The notes beneath the pieces are model-generated. The model had not been told where the DNA came from, did no database searches, and was given only the letters and a program-made list of their open reading frames with translations. A stretch of DNA of 5,873 nucleotides from JBAYJS01 sp041664985. GTDB lineage: Bacteria; Patescibacteriota; Patescibacteriia; Buchananbacterales; UBA6539. Positions 1-5,604 of the stretch are shown here, in pieces (position 1 is the stretch's first letter; the number at the start of each line of letters is the position of its first letter). The position numbers were made by a program, and so were the translations under genes. Location: positions 1 to 5,873 of the forward strand of contig JBAYJS010000056.1 in assembly GCA_041664985.1 (NCBI GenBank), given 5' to 3'.

Positions 1-972
1 ACTGTCCAAAGCTTGTCTGGCGGCATTAACTTGGCTTAAGCTGGTGTTTAGTTGAGGCTGAAAAGCAGCAACCGAACTTTGAAAGCCGCCAAGGGTAGTG
101 GCGGTTAAAGTTTGGCAAGTGATGCTTTTTTCCAAAAGTTTTTTAGTTGCATCAACCAAAGCGGAAGTGTCTTTAATTAATTTAATGCCGGCGTCAACCT
201 GGCTTTTGGTATCAGAAAATTTTGCCTGGTATTTTTGGTAATCATTTTCCGCTTTATAAAAAGCATTTTGAGTAACATAATAAGATTGAGAATCAGTAGC
301 GCCCAGGCAACTTTTGTAAGGAATATCCAAGCTACTTTGAACTTTAAAGCCACCGATATTATTGATAGCGGTCAAAACCGTATCACAAAGACTGGCGGCG
401 CTATCGGCTGCCGTAATGGCGTTGGTTTGAATATCATTATCATTTTGACCAAATAGTTGTTTTTTATTTTCCAAATTAATTCTGGCTTGTTCAGCAGCGA
501 CTTTGCTGGTGTCATAAGCAATTTGGGCACTTTTATAATTTTCGGCGGTGGTAGCGGCAATATTTCTTTTGTTAGTTTCGGCTTGTTCAGCGGCTAGCTG
601 GGCTTGTCGGATTTGACTGGCAGAAAAACCTTGGCCTAAAGAACTGGCACCTTGGCCGATGTCATCAATTTTAATTAAAATATCTCCGATTTTAACATCG
701 CTGCCAAGGTCAAAATTAATACCTTTGGCCGTACCACTGGTTTTAGCAACTAACTTAGCTTCTTGACCCGAAGAAACGATTGCCGGATATTCAATTTGTT
801 GTTTAGAGGAGCTGCTCTGCATCACTGTTTTACCTTTAACGTTGACTAAAGGTTTGGCAGTTTCTGCATCAGTTGATTTTTTGCCACAACCGGAAACGGA
901 AATTGATACGGTAGCCAGTAAAACTACCAGAGAAATTGATTTTATCAGATTTATTTTTTTAAGTTGGTTCAT
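1..972 (-). CDS. Efflux periplasmic-adaptor (HlyD/MacA-like) lipoprotein, partial
   Basis: This is the N-terminal 324 residues of a membrane-fusion/adaptor protein of the HlyD/AcrA/MacA superfamily; the C-terminus lies beyond the left edge. The protein opens with a basic stretch, a hydrophobic segment (about residues 9-27) and a lipobox V26-S27-G28-C29, so it should be cleaved and lipid-anchored at Cys29 outside the cytoplasmic membrane. Residues about 62-104 form a biotinyl/lipoyl-like half-motif, with SGTAKGI, GSDVKIGD and ILIKID visible. A long Ala/Gln/Lys/Glu-rich segment follows (about 117-320) that looks like the alpha-helical hairpin. The remaining lipoyl half, beta-barrel and membrane-proximal domain must lie outside the window. 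Such adaptors normally couple to a MacB-type ABC permease or an RND pump; the partner and substrate are not visible. It starts 21 bp after the AbrB-like gene and has no SD, so it is probably co-transcribed. Oddity: three cysteines (196, 222, 286) lie in the exported part. The family call is firm, the transport substrate unknown. Confidence 0.85.
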   Translation of the reverse strand, partial: MNQLKKINLIKSISLVVLLATVSISVSGCGKKSTDAETAKPLVNVKGKTVMQSSSSKQQIEYPAIVSSGQEAKLVAKTSGTAKGINFDLGSDVKIGDILIKIDDIGQGASSLGQGFSASQIRQAQLAAEQAETNKRNIAATTAENYKSAQIAYDTSKVAAEQARINLENKKQLFGQNDNDIQTNAITAADSAASLCDTVLTAINNIGGFKVQSSLDIPYKSCLGATDSQSYYVTQNAFYKAENDYQKYQAKFSDTKSQVDAGIKLIKDTSALVDATKKLLEKSITCQTLTATTLGGFQSSVAAFQPQLNTSLSQVNAARQALDS

Positions 973-993
973 AAATAAATTATTAAAATTGAA

Positions 994-1248
994 TTATTTC
1001 ATTTTTGCCTTAAGTTTTTCCAAGCCTTTGCCAATGGCCGTTATTTTTTTGCTTAGCGCCAAAACGGTTTCCATTTTTAAAATGATAATCGCGCCCTGGC
1101 TTGTCTGAGACAGAAAAAATAAATTATCGCCCGGCTTAATGCCAAATTCTTTACGCAGTTTGACCGGAATAACCACTTGGCCTTTGACGCCAACTTCGGC
1201 TGAGCCATAAATTGAGGGGATTGGATGACAATTTAATTCTTTTTTCAT
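994..1248 (-). CDS. SpoVT/AbrB-family DNA-binding regulator
   Basis: This is an 84-residue protein with one swapped-hairpin AbrB/MazE/SpoVT DNA-binding domain at about residues 14-60. The hallmark pattern is plain: GSAEVGVKGQVVIP, then LRKEFGIKPGDNLFFL. The C-terminal 25 residues are a basic, probably helical tail. Family members bind DNA as dimers or tetramers and act as transcription factors or as antitoxins. No toxin gene sits beside it, because the next gene on the same strand is an efflux adaptor 21 bp downstream. I therefore infer a local transcriptional regulator of the efflux operon that also represses itself through the palindrome at 1271-1290. I chose the ATG at 1248. An in-frame TTG at 1272 would add eight residues outside the domain, overlaps the palindrome, and would leave only about a dozen leader bases. 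Neither start has an SD. The family assignment is strong; the regulatory role is inference. Confidence 0.85.
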   Translation of the reverse strand: MKKELNCHPIPSIYGSAEVGVKGQVVIPVKLRKEFGIKPGDNLFFLSQTSQGAIIILKMETVLALSKKITAIGKGLEKLKAKMK

Positions 1249-1270
1249 AGGGTTTAAATAAAAGTTAAAC

Positions 1271-1290
1271 AAGTATTACTTGTAATACTT
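1271..1290. promoter_or_regulatory. Perfect inverted repeat, likely operator for the AbrB-like protein
   Basis: Two perfect 9-bp arms, AAGTATTAC and GTAATACTT, flank a 2-bp centre. The repeat begins two bases downstream of the -10 box and spans about -5 to +15 relative to the predicted start point near 1285. That position would block RNA polymerase when a dimer is bound. Because transcription should start inside the repeat, it can act as a DNA site but hardly as a complete RNA hairpin. Binding by the adjacent AbrB-like protein is inferred from position and symmetry. Confidence 0.6.
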
Positions 1291-1291
1291 T

Positions 1292-1319
1292 ATTATATCT
1301 CAGTTTGGTTTTTTGTCAA
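1292..1319 (-). promoter_or_regulatory. Promoter of the AbrB-adaptor operon
   Basis: On the minus strand, a perfect TTGACA (1314-1319) and a perfect TATAAT (1292-1297) are separated by 16 bp. The predicted start of transcription is near 1285, giving a leader of about 37 nt to the ATG at 1248. The -35 box is embedded in CCCTTGACAA, a sequence repeated at the other two -35 promoters of the window. Confidence 0.8.
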
Positions 1320-1355
1320 GGGTTAATTAAAATTTTTAAGATTATAAGCCGGCCC

Positions 1356-1384
1356 TTGGCAAAGTTTTATTTTTTTGTTAATAT
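1356..1384 (+). promoter_or_regulatory. Distal promoter upstream of amt
   Basis: TTGGCA (1356-1361) and TAATAT (1379-1384) are separated by 17 bp and point towards amt. The predicted start is near 1391. The -35 sits in CCCTTGGCAA, matching the extended -35 of the two TTGACA promoters at nine of ten positions. The transcript would begin just before an SD-containing small ORF and run on into amt. Confidence 0.55.
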
Positions 1385-1391
1385 GTTAATA

Positions 1392-1405
1392 GCACAAAGG
1401 AGTGC
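1392..1405 (+). promoter_or_regulatory. SD presented in a small hairpin loop
   Basis: GCAC (1392-1395) can pair with GTGC (1402-1405), leaving AAAGGA in a six-base loop. The SD core AAAGGAG (1396-1402) ends 8 nt before the ATG at 1411. Four base pairs are weak, so this is best read as a strong SD with possible local structure. It serves the nine-codon ORF, not amt, whose ATG is some 70 nt further on. Confidence 0.4.
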
Positions 1406-1410
1406 CAAAA

Positions 1411-1440
1411 ATGTCAATGAAGACGTCTAGCAAAGCTTAG
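1411..1440 (+). CDS. Candidate nine-residue leader peptide ORF before amt
   Basis: ATG followed by eight more codons and TAG encodes MSMKTSSKA. It has the best SD in the left half of the window (AAAGGAG, 8-nt spacing), although amt itself has none. The ORF lies between the distal promoter and amt, is out of frame with amt, and its stop codon falls in the loop of a weak hairpin followed by a U-tract. It resembles no peptide I know. It may be a leader peptide whose translation affects read-through or coupling into amt, a standalone small protein, or a decayed gene start. It has no run of one amino acid to suggest amino-acid attenuation. Confidence 0.3.
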   Translation: MSMKTSSKA

Positions 1441-1456
1441 GCGCTTTTTTATTTTT
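1432..1456 (+). terminator. Weak hairpin with U-tract, possible leader attenuator
   Basis: AAAGC (1432-1436) can pair with GCTTT (1443-1447) across a six-base loop, followed by a T-rich run to 1456 (TTTTTTATTTTT from 1445). The stem is short and AU-rich, so full termination is doubtful; partial termination or pausing is plausible. The TAG of the leader ORF is at 1438-1440, inside the loop, so a ribosome at that stop would prevent pairing. Confidence 0.25.
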
Positions 1457-1462
1457 ATTCAT

Positions 1463-1468
1463 TATTAT
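1463..1468 (+). promoter_or_regulatory. Possible proximal -10 box giving a leaderless amt mRNA
   Basis: TATTAT matches the -10 consensus at five of six positions. It lies exactly where a start point at the A of the amt ATG (1475) would be expected. There is no -35 match at 1440-1445 and no extended -10 TG, and the DNA here is very AT-rich, so a chance match is quite possible. It is listed because amt lacks an SD and mgtA shows the same spacing with a much better box. Confidence 0.2.
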
Positions 1469-1474
1469 TTAAAA

Positions 1475-2689
1475 ATGATTAATCTTGATACGGGTAATAC
1501 CGCCTTTATGCTGGTCGCTACCAGCTTGGTAATGCTAATGACACCGGGCCTGGCTTTTTTTTACGGCGGTTTGGTGGGCCGAAAAAATGTTTTAACCATT
1601 ATGTTGCAAAGTTTTATGTCCATGGGCTGGACAACTTTACTTTGGTTTTTAGTCGGCTACTCTTTGTGTTTTAGTGGTGATATTGGTGGCGTAATTGGCA
1701 ATTTGAATCAAGCCTTTTTACGCGGCGTTGATGTTGGCGCTATGCACCAAAACGGTTTTCCGATTATGGTTTTTGTCGCTTACCAAATGATGTTTGCCAT
1801 TATTACGCCGGCTTTAATTACCGGTGCTTTTGCCAACCGGATAAATTTCAAGTCCTACACGATTTTTTTGACCGTCTGGCTTTTGTTTGTTTATTTTCCG
1901 ATTTGTCATATGGCTTGGGGACCAAACGGTTTATTCCAGCAATGGGGCGTGCTTGATTTTGCCGGTGGCACCGTGGTTCACGCCACAGCCGGATTTGCAG
2001 CTTTGGCCTCGGTTCTTTTTATTGGCAAAAGAAAAAAAACTGATGACAAGCCTCACAATATTCCTTTAGTGGCTTTGGGTACCGGTCTTTTGTGGTTTGG
2101 TTGGTATGGGTTTAACGCCGGCAGCGAATTGGCTGCTGACCAAATTACGGCTTTAGCGTTTTTAAATACTGATATTGCCGCTTCAATTGCGGCGGTGACG
2201 TGGTTGTTTTTGGCCTGGACTTTGGAGAAAAAACCAAAATTTGTCGGGTTATTGACCGGATCGGTTGCCGGTCTGGTTGCCATTACGCCGGCGGCCGGAT
2301 TTGTTACGCCACAATCGGCTTTTTTAATCGGTGTAATCTCAGCGACGGTTTGTTATTTTGCAGTGATGCTTAAAAATAAATTGAAGTTTGATGATGCTTT
2401 GGACGTTTGGGGTGTGCATGGGGTCGGCGGTGTGGTTGGCTGTCTTTTGCTTGGTGTTTTTGCAACGCTTCAAGTCAACCAACACGGTGCTGATGGTCTT
2501 TTGGCCGGTAATCCGATTTTTTTCTTTAAAGAAATGGCAGTGGTTTTTGGCGTCGCGTTGTATGCTTTTTTATTTTCCTATGCTTCGCTTTGGTTGATTA
2601 ATAAAATAACGCCGGTCAGAGCATCAGAAGAGGAAGAGGACTTGGGATTAGATTTAGCTTTACATGGCGAAGCTGCTTACGAAGAATAA
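1475..2689 (+). CDS. amt: Ammonium transporter, Amt/MEP/Rh family
   Basis: This is a 404-residue integral membrane protein, about the length of mature E. coli AmtB, with roughly eleven membrane helices. It moves ammonium or ammonia across the cytoplasmic membrane for nitrogen uptake. Key family residues are visible. Y103 and F107 form the external Phe gate, with Tyr at the first position as in some other Amts. W148 (HMAW) marks the recruitment site. D161 lies in LDFAGGTVVH, and the pore twin histidines are H169 (TVVH) and H315 (WGVHG). WYGFNAGS (210-217) is also conserved. The cytosolic tail EEEEDLGLDLALHGEAAYEE keeps the motif that PII (GlnK) proteins contact in other bacteria. Unlike E. coli AmtB there is no cleavable signal peptide; the first helix begins near residue 9. 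The ATG at 1475 is the only suitable start, because the open frame upstream to 1421 has no ATG, GTG or TTG. No SD is visible. No glnK or glnB gene is in the window. It is convergent with mgtA. Confidence 0.95.
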   Translation: MINLDTGNTAFMLVATSLVMLMTPGLAFFYGGLVGRKNVLTIMLQSFMSMGWTTLLWFLVGYSLCFSGDIGGVIGNLNQAFLRGVDVGAMHQNGFPIMVFVAYQMMFAIITPALITGAFANRINFKSYTIFLTVWLLFVYFPICHMAWGPNGLFQQWGVLDFAGGTVVHATAGFAALASVLFIGKRKKTDDKPHNIPLVALGTGLLWFGWYGFNAGSELAADQITALAFLNTDIAASIAAVTWLFLAWTLEKKPKFVGLLTGSVAGLVAITPAAGFVTPQSAFLIGVISATVCYFAVMLKNKLKFDDALDVWGVHGVGGVVGCLLLGVFATLQVNQHGADGLLAGNPIFFFKEMAVVFGVALYAFLFSYASLWLINKITPVRASEEEEDLGLDLALHGEAAYEE

Positions 2690-2697
2690 AGAGAGAT

Positions 2698-2740
2698 AAA
2701 AAAATAAAGACCCTGGTACTTTTTGGTCTTTATTTTTTTT
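2698..2740. terminator. Bidirectional intrinsic terminator between amt and mgtA
   Basis: A 15-bp perfect inverted repeat has left arm 2698-2712 ending in TAAAGACC and right arm 2725-2739 starting GGTCTTTA, around a 12-base loop. The A-tract on one side and the T-tract on the other give a U-run on either strand. It fills most of the 60-bp gap between the amt stop (2689) and the end of the convergent ATPase gene (2750), so it should stop both transcripts. Confidence 0.85.
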
Positions 2741-2749
2741 ATTTTTAAA

Positions 2750-5401
2750 TTATTCCCAGCCGAATTTTTTATTAAACCAAGTTTTTACCAGTTGAGTTAA
2801 AATAAAATAGAAAAACATCATTATCGCCAAAATCAAAAAATAAAGCGGCGGCAAAGGGACAAAACCGATTATTCTACCCAGTGGTAAAAATGGTAAAGCA
2901 ATGCCAAAGCCAACAATCATTAAGGTGGTAAAAATAAGCCATTTGCTCGGCCAGCTTTGTAAAAAGGGAATTTTATTGGTTCTAATAACGTAGATAATCA
3001 AAGTTTGGCTAATTAAAGATTCGACAAACCAACCGGTGTGAAAAAGCGCCGGATTGGCCCAACAATTAAAAACAAAAAGCATTACAAAATAAGTAAGATA
3101 ATCAAACAATGAACTGATCGGCCCGATAAAAAGAATAAATCTTCGGATCTGATCAATTCGCCAACGGCGCGGTTTGAGTAAATATTCCGCATCAATTTTA
3201 TCGGTTGGAATTGAGGTTTGGGAAATATCGTAAAGTAAATTATTGGTTAAAACTTGAATTGGCAGCATTGGTAAAAATGGCAAAAAGATACTGGCGCCAA
3301 CCACGCTAAACATATTGCCGAAATTTGAAGAAGCGGCCATTTGAATATATTTAACAATATTGCCAAAAACTTTCCGGCCTTCGGTCACGCCGTCTTTAAG
3401 CACCATTAAATTTTTTTCCAATAAAATTATATCCGAAGATTCTTTGGCAATATCGGCTGCCGAATCAACTGAAATACCAACGTCAGCGGCTCTTAGGGCG
3501 GGGGAGTCATTAATGCCATCGCCCAAAAAACCGACCACGCAATCATTACTTTTTAAAATTTTAATAATTCTTTCTTTGTGGAAAGGTGCCAATTTGGCAA
3601 AAACCGAAACGGTTTTAGTTATTTCAGTGAGTTTTTCGTCAGTCATTTCTTCGATTTCATTGCCCAAAACAATTCGGTCGGTTTGAATGCCGACTTGTTC
3701 ACAAATGGTTTTAGTGACAATTTCATTGTCACCGGTTAAAATTTTAACTTCAATACCGTATTTTTTTAATTCCATCACTGCTAAAGCAGCCGATTCTTTT
3801 GGCGGATCTAAAAAAGCTAAAAATCCTAATAAGATTAAATCACTCTCATCACTGATTGAATAGCGATTTTTACCATCAGGGATTTTTTTATAACCGACGG
3901 TAACCACGCGAAAACCCTCGCTGTTTAAGCGATTTTCAATATCGGTTTTGAATTTTTGGTCAATGTCTTTTAGGGCAATTGTTTGGCCGTTGATTTGAAC
4001 TTGGGTAGAAATTTTTAGCATTTCTTCAACCGCGCCCTTACAAATCAATAAATTTTGGCCGGATTGATCTTTGACTACGACTGACATTCTTCGCCTGACA
4101 AAATCAAAAGGAATCTCGTCGATTTTGCTGTAATTTTTTTCAACCTCTAAGCTTTTTTTCAAATCGCGATGTTTTAAAATCGCCGCGTCAATCAAATTGG
4201 TCAAGCCGGTTTGATAATAACTATTCAGATAAGCATAGTTTAAAATGGTTTTGTCTTCTTTGCCGTAAATATCCAGCCATTTTTCCAAAATTACCCGACC
4301 TTCGGTTAGCGTGCCGGTTTTATCGGTGCATAAAACATTCATGGCGCCAAAATTTTGAATGGCCGGTAAATGTTTAACAATTACTTTTTTCTTAGACATT
4401 TCCAAAGCGCCTTTGGACAAATTAACCGTAACAATCATTGGTAGCATTTCCGGCGCCAAACCAACGGCAACGGCCAAAGCAAATAAAAAAGCTTCAAACC
4501 AATCGCCTTTGCCAAAACCGTTTAATAAAAATACCGTTGGTACCATTACGACAATAAAACTGATTATCAGCCAAGTAATTTTTCTAATACCGGTATCAAA
4601 ACTGGTACTGCTCTCAAAAGTATCCAAAGCTTTGGCTAAAGAGCCCAAATAAGTTTGCTGGCTGGTTGAAATTACAATGGCTGTAGCCATGCCGCTTTCA
4701 ACGTCAGTTCCTAAAAAGCATAAATTGGTTGATTCCAAAGGATTTTTTAAATTAGTTTCTGGTTGGGCGTGTTTTTCTGCGGCAATTGATTCGCCAGTCA
4801 AAGCCGCTTGATTAACAAACAAATCTTTTGATTGTAAAAGTCTGACATCGGCAGGAATCATGTCACCGGCGGAAAGAAAAACAATATCGCCTGGCACCAA
4901 ATATTTTATATCGATTTCTTTTTTGTGACCATTTCTAATTACTTTGGTTTTGGTTTTTACCATTGCTTTTAGTTCGGCAGCGGCTTTATCGGCTTTGGCT
5001 TCTTGAAAAAATCTTAAAGTCACGCTTAAAACCACCATGATTAAAATCATCGTGGTGGCTTTCAGGTCGCTGGTAATAAAAGAGACAACAACCAAAGTTA
5101 AAAGTAGTAAGCTTAAAGGATCGGCAAAATTGCCCAAAAGCCTCATCCACCAATGAACTTTTGGTTTTTCTGCCACCTCATTAAAACCGTATTTAAGCTG
5201 ATGGGCAATGACTTCTTGCCGCGTTAAACCTTTGAGGCTGGTATGATATTGACTGAGAATTTCTTTTTGATTTTGGCCGGCAACTTTGATTAATCGTTGA
5301 ATTATTTCAGGAGCGATATTTGAAGAAGTCTTGCTTTGATCTTTTGATTCGCGAAGCAGTTTTTTAAAAAAATTAATATTATCTAATCTGGTATATTTCA
5401 T
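2750..5401 (-). CDS. mgtA: Magnesium-translocating P-type ATPase, MgtA/MgtB type
   Basis: This is an 883-residue P3B-type ATPase that imports Mg2+ across the cytoplasmic membrane using ATP; the length is normal for the family. All catalytic parts are present. The actuator domain has TGES (202-205). The phosphorylation site is D360 in CTDKTGTLT. The nucleotide-binding domain has KGA (455-457), the hinge has DPPK (532-535) and TGDN (556-559), and GDGIND is at 627-632. MgtA-type signatures separate it from Ca2+ or K+ pumps: VAVGLAPEMLPMIVT in M4 (311-325), HLPAIQNFGAMNVLC before the active Asp, SNFGNMFSV in M5, LTNNLLYDISQ in M6 (718-728), and IGPISSLFD at 759-767. About ten membrane helices are expected, four before the catalytic unit and six after. 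No critical residue is missing. The gene is monocistronic with no SD, and its promoter places the mRNA start at the ATG, leaving no room for a Mg2+-sensing leader. Specificity is from family resemblance; Ni2+ may also be carried, as known for relatives. Confidence 0.93.
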   Translation of the reverse strand: MKYTRLDNINFFKKLLRESKDQSKTSSNIAPEIIQRLIKVAGQNQKEILSQYHTSLKGLTRQEVIAHQLKYGFNEVAEKPKVHWWMRLLGNFADPLSLLLLTLVVVSFITSDLKATTMILIMVVLSVTLRFFQEAKADKAAAELKAMVKTKTKVIRNGHKKEIDIKYLVPGDIVFLSAGDMIPADVRLLQSKDLFVNQAALTGESIAAEKHAQPETNLKNPLESTNLCFLGTDVESGMATAIVISTSQQTYLGSLAKALDTFESSTSFDTGIRKITWLIISFIVVMVPTVFLLNGFGKGDWFEAFLFALAVAVGLAPEMLPMIVTVNLSKGALEMSKKKVIVKHLPAIQNFGAMNVLCTDKTGTLTEGRVILEKWLDIYGKEDKTILNYAYLNSYYQTGLTNLIDAAILKHRDLKKSLEVEKNYSKIDEIPFDFVRRRMSVVVKDQSGQNLLICKGAVEEMLKISTQVQINGQTIALKDIDQKFKTDIENRLNSEGFRVVTVGYKKIPDGKNRYSISDESDLILLGFLAFLDPPKESAALAVMELKKYGIEVKILTGDNEIVTKTICEQVGIQTDRIVLGNEIEEMTDEKLTEITKTVSVFAKLAPFHKERIIKILKSNDCVVGFLGDGINDSPALRAADVGISVDSAADIAKESSDIILLEKNLMVLKDGVTEGRKVFGNIVKYIQMAASSNFGNMFSVVGASIFLPFLPMLPIQVLTNNLLYDISQTSIPTDKIDAEYLLKPRRWRIDQIRRFILFIGPISSLFDYLTYFVMLFVFNCWANPALFHTGWFVESLISQTLIIYVIRTNKIPFLQSWPSKWLIFTTLMIVGFGIALPFLPLGRIIGFVPLPPLYFLILAIMMFFYFILTQLVKTWFNKKFGWE

Positions 5402-5407
5402 ATCTTT

Positions 5408-5416
5408 ATTATAGCA
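5408..5416 (-). promoter_or_regulatory. Extended -10 promoter of mgtA, predicting a leaderless mRNA
   Basis: On the minus strand TGCTATAAT is a perfect extended -10 (TGn plus TATAAT; hexamer 5408-5413). No -35 match occurs at the usual distance, as is common for extended -10 promoters. With standard spacing, position +1 falls at 5401, the A of the mgtA ATG. The gene has no SD, which agrees with a leaderless start. Confidence 0.6.
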
Positions 5417-5501
5417 AACCAGTCGTTGTTTTTATAGCTTAATCAAAAAATTTATTTTTGGTTTATTGGTTTTTGCTAATTTTTTGTTATTTTGCTGACC
5501 C

Positions 5502-5529
5502 TTGACAAGGTGATTTCTATATGTATAAT
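5502..5529 (+). promoter_or_regulatory. Promoter of the cation:proton antiporter gene
   Basis: Perfect TTGACA (5502-5507) and perfect TATAAT (5524-5529) have a 16-bp spacer. The predicted start is near 5536, giving a leader of about 70 nt. The -35 lies in CCCTTGACAA and also in an 11-bp dyad CCTTG-A-CAAGG (5500-5510), which could be a protein site or just the -35 context. Confidence 0.85.
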
Positions 5530-5534
5530 GGCGG

Positions 5535-5567
5535 TATCCTGGGTTATTAAGTCGATAAACCAGGGTA
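5535..5567 (+). ncRNA. 5'-terminal leader hairpin of the antiporter mRNA
   Basis: Arms 5535-5547 (TATCCTGGGTTAT) and 5555-5567 (ATAAACCAGGGTA) pair over 13 bp, with two G-U wobbles and a seven-base loop, UAAGUCG. The hairpin starts at or within a base or two of the predicted transcript end. No U-tract follows, so it is not a terminator. It could protect the mRNA 5' end or form part of a cis-regulatory element. I do not match it to a named riboswitch class. Confidence 0.55.
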
Positions 5568-5587
5568 CAAACCGGTAGAAACAGACC

Positions 5588-5594
5588 AAAGGAG
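5588..5594 (+). promoter_or_regulatory. Shine-Dalgarno site of the antiporter gene
   Basis: AAAGGAG ends 10 nt before the ATG at 5605 and fixes that start. The next bases, GTACC (5594-5598, sharing the last G), are complementary to GGTAC at 5564-5568 in the 3' arm of the leader hairpin, so SD access could depend on which pairing forms. The surrounding CAAAGGAGTRCCAAAA is shared with the leader ORF at 1411. Confidence 0.7.
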
Positions 5595-5604
5595 TACCAA
5601 AACT

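Noticed and set aside
235..456. Plus-strand open frame of 73 codons, and the minus-strand frame at 372-560
   Set aside because: Both lie inside the adaptor lipoprotein gene, whose frame gives a lipobox and lipoyl motif. The shadows show no domain or SD.
842..1108. Plus-strand open frame of 88 codons
   Set aside because: It runs antisense across the end of the AbrB gene and the start of the adaptor gene, with a composition typical of reversed coding sequence and no start signal.
1249..1272. TTG start at 1272 for the AbrB-like gene
   Set aside because: It adds only eight residues ahead of the domain, overlaps the palindrome, and has no SD. The ATG at 1248 fits family length better.
1271..1290. 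Palindrome read as an RNA hairpin or terminator
   Set aside because: Predicted transcription starts inside it, the loop would be only two bases, and no U-tract follows on the minus strand, so a DNA operator is the simpler reading.
1887..2597. Open frames at 1887-2069, 2053-2283 and 2388-2597
   Set aside because: They overlap amt in other frames; the amt frame is intact and carries every family motif.
3360..4652. Plus-strand open frames at 3360-3686 and 4359-4652
   Set aside because: They are antisense to conserved catalytic parts of mgtA and low in complexity, with no promoter or SD.
5402..5500. Mg2+ riboswitch (M-box) or long leader upstream of mgtA
   Set aside because: The only good promoter box sits at the ATG, and I see no conserved stems in the AT-rich stretch beyond it.
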